Assembly (NCBI GenBank): GCA_002862095.1
Contig: PHSQ01000003.1
Coordinates: 62,001 to 126,000 of the forward strand
Reading direction: 5' to 3'
From: Methylocystis sp. KS32
Lineage (GTDB): Bacteria > Pseudomonadota > Alphaproteobacteria > Rhizobiales > Beijerinckiaceae
Length of the DNA stretch: 64,000 bases
Shown here piece after piece: positions 43,160 through 52,088 of the stretch. Below the pieces are notes generated by a model. The model saw only the letters and a list, made by a program, of their open reading frames with translations. It was not told the origin of the DNA and did no database searches. Every line of letters starts with the position of its first letter. Positions within the stretch are counted from its first letter, which is position 1. Position numbers and translations under genes: made by a program.

Positions 43160-45820
43160 GTGAACATCTCCGTTCGGCGAACCGTCATTGCCCATGGCCG
43201 TCTAGCGATGCGTGAACTGCGACTCGCGGCGGCTCGTGAACGTCGACACGGGCTCCAAGTAATGTCCTTCGAGCAGCTCGCGGCTCGGCTGGCCGGCGGT
43301 CTGTCCCGTCCCGTCGATGACGAGACTCTCCGAGGCTCCATTCAGGCAGTATTGCCGGAGACGGCGCTCGGAGAACTCGATAGCCTCAAGGCACTGCCGG
43401 GCATGGTCGGCGCCGCTGTCGACACCCTGCACAAGGCATGGCGCGCAGGTGTCGATCTTCAGGCGCGTGCCGCAGAGCATCCCCGTCTGACGTCGATCGC
43501 CAGGCTCGAAGATGCGGTTTTGGCCGTGCTGCCGCCGGCGATGATGCGCCCTGCAGACATAGTCGTGGCGGCGTTGCAGCGTCTCGATCACGCTGTGACG
43601 CTGTTCGGGCCGATCGAGATCGTCGGCATCACCGAATTGTCGCCGTGCTGGCGGCCTCTGCTGCTCGCGATCGCTGCTCGCGTGCAGGTGCGTTGGAACG
43701 CCGGTCCGCGCTCCGTCCCCGATTGGCTCGACACCGGCCTAATTGAGGTCGCGCGCACTGAGCCTCAAGCACCGGAGTTCGTCACCGTCAGCGCGGCCAC
43801 CGCCTATCATGAAGCCATAGAGGCGCTTCGCTGGGCGCGGCAGCTGATCGCGTCCGGGGAAGCCGAGCCCAGCGACATCGCCATCGCGTCAGTCACACCC
43901 GGCGACTATGACGACCATTTCCTGGCGCTGCGCGCCGACGCCAATCTTGATCTTCATTTCGTGCACGGAGTGAAGATTACGGCCTGCCGTGAAGGGCAGG
44001 CGGCTGCCGCGCTGGCGGATATCCTGTTGCGTGGGCTGTCGCAGACACGAATGCGTCGACTGTCGGCGCTGCTGAGCGTCTATCCCGGCCCGTTCCGGGC
44101 GCTGCCAGAGGGGTGGGCGCGTATCCTGCCGACCGATGCACCCCTAGCGTCGTCCGAGTCGTGGATACGCCTCATCGAACGCCTTACGGCGGCTGACTGG
44201 CCAGATGGGGCCGATCACGGCGCGGCCGTGCGGGACATCATTGGCCTGCTGGCCCAAGGCGTCACCGCGGCCGAACCAGCCGGCGCGACGCTGCTGCATG
44301 GCCGAGCGTTAGTGATCTGGCGTAAGGCTTTGCTCGCTGGACCCGCCGCCTCGCTCGATCTCACTTTGGAATCGTTAAGGCAAGACGACGGCCTTGATGC
44401 TTGTGTCTCGCTCGCCTGGATGCCGGCGAGCGCTCTCGCGGCTTCACCACGGCGGTTCGTGCGTCTGCTCGGCCTCAACTCCTCGCGCTGGCCACGTGGC
44501 ATCTCGGAGGACCGCCTTCTCTCCGATCACATCGTTCCTACCATCGAACTCGATCCTCTTCCGGTCGGCGTGGCTGATCGGCGCGATTTTGGGACCATCC
44601 TCGCAACTACCGGACGGCAGGTCGTTTTGTCGCGAGCGCGACGCGATAGCGACGGCCGCCTCCTCGGTCGCAGCACGTTGTTGCAGGGACAGCCGGAGGA
44701 AACCTATCTGCGACGAAACGGCGTCCCAGACTACGCTTTCAGTGAGACAGATCGCCTGACGGCTCGGCCGCTAGAGTTCCGCGGCCTGCCGCAAGCGCTC
44801 GCCACGTCGGCCTGCTGGCGAGATTGGCAACGCGACGAGATGACCCCGCATGACGGACTGGTTCGCCCCGATCATCCGGTGATGCGGGCAATCCTCGACC
44901 GCACGCAGTCGGCGAGCTCGCTGCGCCAGCTCTTGCGTAATCCGCTCGGCTTTGTCTGGCAGTACGGTCTGCGCTGGAGAGCGCCTGAAAACGGCGACGA
45001 TCCGCTGGTGCTCGACGCGCTGGCGATGGGCGACCTTGTCCATATGACACTCGATCGGGCGCTGCGCGTGCTTGAGGCCGGTGGCGGGCTTTCGGTCGCC
45101 ACGGCTGAACAGGTAGCACGGGCGGTCGACGGCGCCGCGATAGAGGCCGCCCGACTCTGGGAGGCCGAGCGGGCGGTGCCGCCGCGCATCATCTGGCAAC
45201 GGACACTCGATGACGTGTGCGATCTAAGCAACCGCGCGCTGGCATTCGGTGACGAGCGACTCCCCGGCGTTCGCGCATATGGCGAGGTGCCCTTCGGGGG
45301 AGCCGAGCCCAAAACCGACGCCGCGCCCCCCTGGGATGCCGCGGCGAGCGTAGAAATTCCTGACGCCGGTTTCCGAATCGCCGGCTACATCGACCGGCTG
45401 GATATCTCCGGCGACACCCGTCGCGCGCTGGTCCGAGACTACAAGACGGGTCGCAAGCCCAAGGACAGTATCATCCTCGACGGCGGGAAGGAGCTGCAGC
45501 GCTGCCTCTACGCTTTCGCCGTCAAGGCCCTGCTCGGCGATGATATCGAGATCAGCGCCTCACTCCTCTATCTCCGCGACGAGGCCGATCTGAGGCTCGA
45601 AGATCCCGAGGGCACCCTCGTCGAAATCGCCGCTTACCTGCGCGCGGCACGGGCCAATCTCCTCTCTGGCGGTGCTGTGATCGGGATCGATACCGGCGGA
45701 ACCTATGACGACTTGGCGTTCGCCCTGCCGGCCAACGCAGGCGCGACCTACTGCAAGCGCAAGAGCGCCGCCGCTACCGAGCGTCTCGGAGCCGCTGCGC
45801 GCGTTTGGGAGGCTCAATGA
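43160..45820 (+). CDS. AddB/RecB-like PD-(D/E)XK nuclease, helicase motifs degenerate
   Basis: 886 residues from the GTG at 43160, chosen for the AAGGGGG eight bases upstream; an ATG at 43136 is the alternative. The long frame upstream of 43136 overlaps the E1 gene and is not coding. The body resembles AddB-type inactivated helicases (no GxGKT at the N-terminus; RLLGLNSSRWPRGISEDRLL; SRARRDSDGRLLGRSTLLQG). The C-terminal nuclease is intact by motif: GYIDRLD near residue 742, RDYKTGRK near 760 and ELQRCLYAFAVKAL. The stop overlaps the AddA-like start (ATGA), so the two form a heterodimer-like pair for DNA end processing. Confidence 0.85.
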   Translation: MNISVRRTVIAHGRLAMRELRLAAARERRHGLQVMSFEQLAARLAGGLSRPVDDETLRGSIQAVLPETALGELDSLKALPGMVGAAVDTLHKAWRAGVDLQARAAEHPRLTSIARLEDAVLAVLPPAMMRPADIVVAALQRLDHAVTLFGPIEIVGITELSPCWRPLLLAIAARVQVRWNAGPRSVPDWLDTGLIEVARTEPQAPEFVTVSAATAYHEAIEALRWARQLIASGEAEPSDIAIASVTPGDYDDHFLALRADANLDLHFVHGVKITACREGQAAAALADILLRGLSQTRMRRLSALLSVYPGPFRALPEGWARILPTDAPLASSESWIRLIERLTAADWPDGADHGAAVRDIIGLLAQGVTAAEPAGATLLHGRALVIWRKALLAGPAASLDLTLESLRQDDGLDACVSLAWMPASALAASPRRFVRLLGLNSSRWPRGISEDRLLSDHIVPTIELDPLPVGVADRRDFGTILATTGRQVVLSRARRDSDGRLLGRSTLLQGQPEETYLRRNGVPDYAFSETDRLTARPLEFRGLPQALATSACWRDWQRDEMTPHDGLVRPDHPVMRAILDRTQSASSLRQLLRNPLGFVWQYGLRWRAPENGDDPLVLDALAMGDLVHMTLDRALRVLEAGGGLSVATAEQVARAVDGAAIEAARLWEAERAVPPRIIWQRTLDDVCDLSNRALAFGDERLPGVRAYGEVPFGGAEPKTDAAPPWDAAASVEIPDAGFRIAGYIDRLDISGDTRRALVRDYKTGRKPKDSIILDGGKELQRCLYAFAVKALLGDDIEISASLLYLRDEADLRLEDPEGTLVEIAAYLRAARANLLSGGAVIGIDTGGTYDDLAFALPANAGATYCKRKSAAATERLGAAARVWEAQ

Positions 45821-48800
45821 TGTCGGCGTCCATGAAACCGCTTGCCGATGACGCTTCTCGCCGAGCCGCTATCGTCGTCCATGATCGCGCCTTCTTGGTT
45901 GAGGCCGGCGCCGGGTCGGGGAAGACCGCCGTCATGGCGGGACGCATCGCCATGATGCTGGCCGATGGCGTCGCGCCCAAGACGATCGCGGCTGTGACAT
46001 TCACCGAACTTGCGGCCAGCGAACTTCTCTTCCGGGTGCGCGAGTTCGTCGGCGAACTCGCAGCCGGCCGCGTCCCGGCCGAGCTGCGCGTGGCATTGCC
46101 GGACGGCCTCCGCGATCGCCGTCGGCAGAACCTCGCGGCCGCCAGCGACACAGTTGATGAGATCACCTGTTCGACGATTCACGGCTTCTGCCAGCGCCTG
46201 ATCAAGCCTTATCCGGTGGAAGCGGATATCGATCCAGGCGCAGCGGTAATGGACCGCAACCAGGCTGATCTTGCGTTTGTCGAGATTGTCGAGACCTGGC
46301 TCCGCGAGGAGTTGGCGGGCGACGGGGGGAGTCTCCTCGCTGAGATGGTGCTGCGAGAGCCCGGTGAGACCGTCGGACTCGTCCATACGATCCTTCGCCA
46401 CCTCCGCAGTCGGCGCGCTATGACCGTCGATGCGCCGGACGCCTTGGCGCCGCTAGTGGCCGCCTTCCTGAAGGCGGCCACCGAGTTTTCCGCCTTCGTG
46501 CGGAATGCTGGCGTCGATGAACCGGAGACCGCCGCTATCGCGGCCCGCTTCTCCGAAATGGCCGAAGAGTTCGCCTTCGGTCTCACTATCGAAACGCCCG
46601 CCGATCTCGTCCGGCTGCTGATTGCGCGCCCGCACCCGGATCTTTGCACTGCTTCGGGCGGATTCCGCGCTTACAAGAAAAAGGGCAAATGGAGCGACGC
46701 GGCCAAACGCATGGGCCTCTCGAAAGCCGATGGCGATCGGTTCAACGCAGCCGCCGAGAGTTACAATGCTGCGTGCTGTGAGACGTGGACCACGCTGTTA
46801 CAGGCGGTTGCGGCTCGCGTTCTCGCCGACCTTGTTGATCTGGTGCAGCCGGTGGCCGACCGCTTCCGGAATTATAAGCGGTCGGCGGCGCTGCTCGACT
46901 TCGACGACCTCATCTTCGCCGCCCGCGATTTGTTGCGCGACCACGAAGCCGTTCGCCACGCGCTCGCCGCGCGCTTCGCGCACGTCCTTGTCGACGAGTT
47001 TCAGGATACCGATCCCCTCCAGACCGAAATCTTCTGGCGGCTTTGCGGTGAGGCCGCGGCCGGGAACGATGGCGCCGACTGGACGGCGTTCCGCATTCGC
47101 CCGGGCGCGCTGTTTCTGGTCGGCGACCCGAAGCAGGCGATCTATCGCTTCCGCGGCGCGGATGTTGCCGCCTACATCCAGGCCCGCGAAGCCTTCTTAG
47201 CCCAAGCGCCGGATTGCGTGCTGCCAATCTCGACCAACTTCCGCTCCTGCGCGCCAATCCTTCGCTATGTGAATGAGCGTTTCGAGACCCTGCTCTCGGT
47301 CGAGAACGGCCAACCCGGCTTCACCGCGCTCGATCCCTTCCATCCCGAACGAGATGAAGGTCTGTGTGTCGCCGCGCTCGACATCGCAGTCGCTGACGAA
47401 GAGGGCAAGGCCTCGGCTGAGCGACAGCGCGATGGCGAAGCGGAAGCTATCGCTGAGATGTGCGCGCGCCTCATTGGCAGCGAAGTGATCATCGACCGCA
47501 AATCCGGCGATCGCCGCCCCTGTCGGCCAGGCGACATTGCTCTGCTAGCTCCGACTGGCAGCGATCTATGGCGCTACGAGGAAGCGCTGGAACGGCGCGG
47601 CATTCCTGTAGCGACTCAGGCCGGTAAGGGTCTGTTTCGGCGCCAGGAAATTCAGGACCTCATCGCTCTCACCCGTGTAATTGCCGATCGTCGCGATACA
47701 TTGGCATTCGGCGCTCTCCTGCGCGGCCCGCTCGTCGGCCTGACCGAGGAAGAGCTACTCGACATCGTCTGGGCGTTGCCGCGTCCAGAGGACGCGCCCG
47801 ACGTCCTGCCCCGGTTCGATCTCGGGGTCAATCCCGAGCATATTGGCCATCCTCTCGCCCGCGACGTGATCGAAAGGCTGCAGGCGCTGAGCCGCCGAGT
47901 TAATGCGACCACGCCGCACGATCTATTGTCGCAAGCGATCGACCTCCTGCGGCTACGGCCGATCCTCCTCCAGCGCCATCGCGGCCAAGCCGAACGCGCG
48001 CTCGCCAATGTCGACCTCTACCTGTCCCTCAGTCGGGCCTATACGGTGCGTGGTTTGCGGGCCTTCGCCGAGACGATGACCGCCGCCTGGAACGATGAAT
48101 CCCGCGCGGTCGAGGGCCGCCCAGACGCCCAGGAAGAGGCCGTGGCGCTCTACACCATGCACGCCGCCAAGGGTTTGGAATGGCCGATCGTCGTGCCGGT
48201 TAACACCATGACCCAGATCATGGCGCCGGAGAGCGCCGTCACCGATCGCGCCAATGGACACTTCTATTGCCCCGTCTTTGGCTTAAAACCGACCGGATAT
48301 GAGGCGGCGCGCGACGCTGAGAAAGCCGAACTCGACCGCGAACGCATCCGACTCTGGTACGTGGCCGCGACCCGGGCGCGCGAGCTGTTGGTCCTGCCCC
48401 GGCTCGACGTGGCCGCCAAAAGCTCAGCCTGGATCTCGCTTCTCGACTTGGGGCTGGTCGACCTGCCGGTCCTGGATCTCAGTCATCTTCCTCCCGACGT
48501 CGGTGCTGCAGCGGCGACGGCTGAGAACCGCCAGACCCGCGAGACCTACGCCGCCGAAGCTGCGACAATCACCGCGCGTCATCGACAGATCATTTGGCTG
48601 GCGCCGAGCCGCGACGAGGGCGCGGCTGGTCCGGTGCTACAAGCAGAGACGCCGGAGATCCTAGCGACCGACGCCGACGGCGTGCTCGAGGAGGACGTTG
48701 TTCCGACCGCCGTCCAGGGCGGCCGGGAACGCGGCCTCATTCTGCACAAGCTCATCGAGGAGGTCCTCACTGGTGAAACGGAGGAGACAACACCCGCCCT

Positions 48801-49227
48801 CAACGCCCGCGCCGAAATCCTGATCCTCGCGCTGGGGCGCTCTATCGCAAACGATCCTGCCCTGGGACTCGTCCCGGCCGAGCTCGCCGGCTGTGTTGCC
48901 CGGGCCCTGGCGCTTCCCGAGATAACCAGCCTGCGGCCAAGGTTGACGCCGGAATTTCCAGTCTATGCATCGACCCTTACGGAGACCTTGGAGGAGGCCT
49001 CCGTCGGCGTCGTGGATGCAATCGCTTTCGGTCCGAACGGCTCGCCGCAAGTGATTGTCGATTGGAAGAGTGATGTCGATCCCGCGCCCGAGACCATTGA
49101 GCACTACCGCGCCCAAGTCCGCGCCTATCTCGATATGACCGAAACCGAGTGCGGACTGATCGTGCTGATGACCTCGGGTGTCGCTATTCCTGTTGCGCGC
49201 GCGGCGGCCCCCGCCACGGCCTCCTAA
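45817..49227 (+). CDS. AddA-like UvrD helicase with C-terminal PD-(D/E)XK nuclease
   Basis: 1,136 residues. Walker A AGAGSGKT (30-37), VTFTELAASELLFRVREF, STIHGFCQRL, DEFQDTDPLQ (from 393), GDPKQAIYRFRGADVAAY, TMHAAKGLEWPIVVPV and VAATRARELLVL make an active UvrD/RecB helicase. C-terminal nuclease: GVVDAIAFG near 1064 and VIVDWKSDVD near 1081, followed by HYRAQVRAYL. Last gene of the operon. A chromosomal addAB would be expected elsewhere; this pair is a divergent accessory copy. Confidence 0.9.
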   Translation: MMSASMKPLADDASRRAAIVVHDRAFLVEAGAGSGKTAVMAGRIAMMLADGVAPKTIAAVTFTELAASELLFRVREFVGELAAGRVPAELRVALPDGLRDRRRQNLAAASDTVDEITCSTIHGFCQRLIKPYPVEADIDPGAAVMDRNQADLAFVEIVETWLREELAGDGGSLLAEMVLREPGETVGLVHTILRHLRSRRAMTVDAPDALAPLVAAFLKAATEFSAFVRNAGVDEPETAAIAARFSEMAEEFAFGLTIETPADLVRLLIARPHPDLCTASGGFRAYKKKGKWSDAAKRMGLSKADGDRFNAAAESYNAACCETWTTLLQAVAARVLADLVDLVQPVADRFRNYKRSAALLDFDDLIFAARDLLRDHEAVRHALAARFAHVLVDEFQDTDPLQTEIFWRLCGEAAAGNDGADWTAFRIRPGALFLVGDPKQAIYRFRGADVAAYIQAREAFLAQAPDCVLPISTNFRSCAPILRYVNERFETLLSVENGQPGFTALDPFHPERDEGLCVAALDIAVADEEGKASAERQRDGEAEAIAEMCARLIGSEVIIDRKSGDRRPCRPGDIALLAPTGSDLWRYEEALERRGIPVATQAGKGLFRRQEIQDLIALTRVIADRRDTLAFGALLRGPLVGLTEEELLDIVWALPRPEDAPDVLPRFDLGVNPEHIGHPLARDVIERLQALSRRVNATTPHDLLSQAIDLLRLRPILLQRHRGQAERALANVDLYLSLSRAYTVRGLRAFAETMTAAWNDESRAVEGRPDAQEEAVALYTMHAAKGLEWPIVVPVNTMTQIMAPESAVTDRANGHFYCPVFGLKPTGYEAARDAEKAELDRERIRLWYVAATRARELLVLPRLDVAAKSSAWISLLDLGLVDLPVLDLSHLPPDVGAAAATAENRQTRETYAAEAATITARHRQIIWLAPSRDEGAAGPVLQAETPEILATDADGVLEEDVVPTAVQGGRERGLILHKLIEEVLTGETEETTPALNARAEILILALGRSIANDPALGLVPAELAGCVARALALPEITSLRPRLTPEFPVYASTLTETLEEASVGVVDAIAFGPNGSPQVIVDWKSDVDPAPETIEHYRAQVRAYLDMTETECGLIVLMTSGVAIPVARAAAPATAS

Positions 49228-49680
49228 AGTCGATCAGAAACACTCGCACGTCATCACTGGAATGGAGCGATTTCGGCGAAGCCGAACGCCGGGACGCTGC
49301 CTTTCACTGCCGCCGCTAAGCTGGATTGACTGACCGCTGTCCTGATCGGGCGGCCCCAGGGCCCAGGTCAAGTGGGTGCTTGCGGCAACCGGCCTGCGCC
49401 TGGCAGAAGTCCTCCTAGTGGATGCGACGTGCGTCGTCTTCGCCCTGAGTCCGGTCATATCGCTGGACGATTGACAGGCATGGTCGGGAAAACAGGAACA
49501 GACACGGAAAAACTCGATAGGGGCGCGCGAGTATCGGGAGAAGTTTCGGAAAATTCGAGGAGACGGAGTTAACGGCGCCGTTTTTCGCGATTGGCAAACA
49601 TAATGACGTAACGTGCGTAGTCAAAAGCTCTTGCGTCTTTCGCAATTCGCGGCAAACTTCATGAAAGTGAGGTGCTCGAT
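49228..49680. other. Gene-free boundary between the two defence modules
   Basis: About 450 bp. A short plus-strand reading (near 49365-49472) gives a helical KWVLAATGLRLAEVLLVDAT without a start; possibly a remnant. The right part should hold the promoter of the methyltransferase gene. Confidence 0.4.
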
Positions 49681-50805
49681 ATGACGGTCGAAGACGACGC
49701 GACGAAGTTTCAACGAGACAAGGCGGCGTTCGAACAGAACTGCCTTCAACTGCGCGCGTTAATACAGGAATTCCATAAGACGCCTTTGCTATCGGCGAGC
49801 CTGACCGGCGGTTTGCTGGCCGTGATGTCGGTTTTCAAGGACCACGATGAACATTTCGAGCACTTTGTCGTCGTGATGTGCGCCCTTATCGCGCTGTTCA
49901 ACGCGATGATAGGCCTGTCCTGCATCCGGATCAGGGACGTGATGCAGTGCTACATCGAAAAGGCGTCGGTGTTCAGCGAGGACTTCGGGGAAAAGGGTGG
50001 CAGGCCCGCAAAGCCTATTTTTAAAGAACTGGGCAATTTTTCCATTGCTATCGGATATGCGATCATGATGGGCGTCGTTGCGCTGACGGCGATCGTTTTG
50101 CCCTTGGTCGCCTATGGCTGCACTCGCTTCAACGCCATTCCGCTTGTCACCACCGCAGCGGGCCTTTTGACTTGGTATGGTTGGGCACGCTGGCGTCACC
50201 GAGTGGACAACGTCGATGCTGTCGTCGCCTATTACGACCGGAAGGGGCACGACTACATCAAGGAAACCGAGCCGCTCGACATGAGGGAGGAGGTCGAGCG
50301 TTTCGCGAGACACCTGCCGACTAGTGCTCGGGTGCTGGATGTCGGGGCCGGCGCGGGACGCGATTCCAAGACTCTGCTCGATAAGGGGTTTAAAGTCGTC
50401 GCTCTCGAGCCCTCCAAGGTGTTCGCGGAGCACCTGAGAAGCATCATGGGTTTGGCCGTCAGCGAGATGAAGGCGCAGGACGTCGAGGAAGTCGAAACTT
50501 TCGATGGGATTTGGGCTTGCGCGTCGCTCTTGCATTTCGACGAGAAGAAACTGCCCAAGGTGATGCAGCGCTTGTGCCGCGCTCTGAGACCGAACGGCAT
50601 ATTCTATATGAGCTTCAAGAACGGCGACGGAGTACGCCTGCCGGCAAAGGATGGCATCCTTTTCCACGACATGACTTCCGATCGCCTCAGCAAGCTCGCG
50701 ACCGATAACGGTTTGAAAGTCATCGAGATGTGGAGCAATGCGTCGAAGTTGCAGGGAACAAATGAGGCGCAGTGGAACAACATCGTCGCCAGAAAACCAT
50801 CTTGA
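49681..50805 (+). CDS. Membrane-anchored class I SAM methyltransferase
   Basis: 374 residues from ATG (GAGGTG upstream; a GTG nine bases earlier is possible). Residues about 35-165 hold four hydrophobic segments (LTGGLLAVMSVF, FVVVMCALIALFNAMIGL, IAIGYAIMMGVVALTAIVLP, IPLVTTAAGLLTWYGWARW). From about 190 follows a methyltransferase with motif I RVLDVGAGAGRDSKTLL, motif II KVVALEPSK and motif IV FDGIWACASLLHF, similar to TehB-like small-molecule enzymes. Converges on the cysteine desulfurase gene (19 bp). Role unknown; context suggests a link to the phosphorothioation locus. Confidence 0.8.
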   Translation: MTVEDDATKFQRDKAAFEQNCLQLRALIQEFHKTPLLSASLTGGLLAVMSVFKDHDEHFEHFVVVMCALIALFNAMIGLSCIRIRDVMQCYIEKASVFSEDFGEKGGRPAKPIFKELGNFSIAIGYAIMMGVVALTAIVLPLVAYGCTRFNAIPLVTTAAGLLTWYGWARWRHRVDNVDAVVAYYDRKGHDYIKETEPLDMREEVERFARHLPTSARVLDVGAGAGRDSKTLLDKGFKVVALEPSKVFAEHLRSIMGLAVSEMKAQDVEEVETFDGIWACASLLHFDEKKLPKVMQRLCRALRPNGIFYMSFKNGDGVRLPAKDGILFHDMTSDRLSKLATDNGLKVIEMWSNASKLQGTNEAQWNNIVARKPS

Positions 50806-50824
50806 GCACATCCTATATCAAGGA

Positions 50825-51991
50825 TTACCCCACGCACGTTATCGAAACCGCGACCTCCGCTATAAGATGAGCGCCGTCGCGTGCCTGCTGTTCATCCGTA
50901 AATCGCCCGAAACCGATACGCACGCACTCTCTGGCCTCCTCTACGTTCAAGCCGATAGCACGCAGGACATGAGAAGGTTCGGGAATGTCCGAGGCGCATG
51001 CGGCGCCGGTCGATATCGCGAGTCTAGGTTGCAGGTTCGCCGTCAGGATTTCGGCATCGATCCCGGGGAACCGCAGGTTCAGGTTGCCCGGGTGGCCATT
51101 CGCTCCTCCGTTGATTTCGAAACCCGCGAACTCGGATCGTAGCGTTTGCAGAAATTTACTTCGCAGCAACTTCAATCGCGCCGCGTCGGCTTCGAACTCC
51201 ATCCGCGAAACATCCGCCGCAGCGCCGAAGCCGACACAGAGCGGGACGGGCAGCGTGCCCGATCTCAATCCCCCCTCCTGCCCACCGCCGTGGATTATCG
51301 CACGCAACCGATCCCGAATCGCGTGCGACACGAACAAGGCCCCGATCCCCTTGGGACCATAAAACTTGTGGCTCGACATGCTCATCATGTCGATTCCGAG
51401 ACGATCGACATCTATCTTCGTGGCAGTGCCCGCCTGCGCGGCGTCACTGTGAAAAACCGCGCCGGCCCTCCGACATAGCGCGGATATCGTCTCGAGCGGT
51501 TGGATCGTACCGATCTCGTTGTTGACCGCCATGATCGAGACCAATGCGGTGTTGTCGTCGATGAGGCTGCTAAGCGCGTCGATGTCGACGTGTCCTGACG
51601 GATTGACGGGAGCGAGAATAAGCTCGTAGCCGAGCCGCGAAAGCTGCCGCGACGACTGCAGTACACATTTGTGTTCGATCGCGCTGACCACGACCCGCGT
51701 CCTCGCGGTCTTTACGTGTCCGAGCAAGCCAAGGATGGCGAGATTATTCGCTTCCGTCGCCCCCGAGGTGAAGACGATCTCGTCGGCGTCGGCACCGATC
51801 ATGGCTGCGACGGACTGCCGCGCCTTTTGCACGGCGTCATCTGCCCGCCACCCGAAGGCGTGCTTCCAAGAATGCGGGTTCCCGAATTCGACCTCCCAAT
51901 AGGGGGACATAGCCCTGACCACGCGCGGATCCACGGGTGTGGTCGCCTGATAGTCGAGATAGATCGGTTCGCAGGCGCTCGCTTTAACCAT
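50825..51991 (-). CDS. sspA: Cysteine desulfurase (SspA/DndA-like)
   Basis: 388 residues from MVKASACEPIYLDYQATTPV; an ATG five codons earlier is possible. PLP-dependent IscS/NifS fold: EIVFTSGATEANNLAILGL, NNEIGTIQPL, PLP lysine in SSHKFYGPKG (Lys209) and catalytic Cys332 in STGAACASDIPEPSHVLRAI. It supplies persulfide sulfur; divergent orientation next to the DUF4007-ATPase-PP-loop genes is the layout of sspA with sspBCD, the single-strand DNA phosphorothioation system. IscS-type housekeeping function cannot be excluded without the context. Confidence 0.85.
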   Translation of the reverse strand: MVKASACEPIYLDYQATTPVDPRVVRAMSPYWEVEFGNPHSWKHAFGWRADDAVQKARQSVAAMIGADADEIVFTSGATEANNLAILGLLGHVKTARTRVVVSAIEHKCVLQSSRQLSRLGYELILAPVNPSGHVDIDALSSLIDDNTALVSIMAVNNEIGTIQPLETISALCRRAGAVFHSDAAQAGTATKIDVDRLGIDMMSMSSHKFYGPKGIGALFVSHAIRDRLRAIIHGGGQEGGLRSGTLPVPLCVGFGAAADVSRMEFEADAARLKLLRSKFLQTLRSEFAGFEINGGANGHPGNLNLRFPGIDAEILTANLQPRLAISTGAACASDIPEPSHVLRAIGLNVEEARECVRIGFGRFTDEQQARDGAHLIAEVAVSITCVG

Positions 51992-52006
51992 CGCTAGCCG
52001 TCCCAC

Positions 52007-52088
52007 TGGCGCTGATCGCCAGTCCCTTGATTCTTGCCTACCTCCAATTTAGGCTCAACTGGAGCAAATCACCAGTGAGGGTGGCGTC
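52007..52088. promoter_or_regulatory. Divergent sspA/sspB promoter region
   Basis: 82 bp between the divergent starts, AT-richer than either gene (TTGATTCTTGCCTACCTCCA and AATTTAGGCTC). Must hold both promoters and any operator; no palindrome longer than a few bases seen. Confidence 0.45.
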
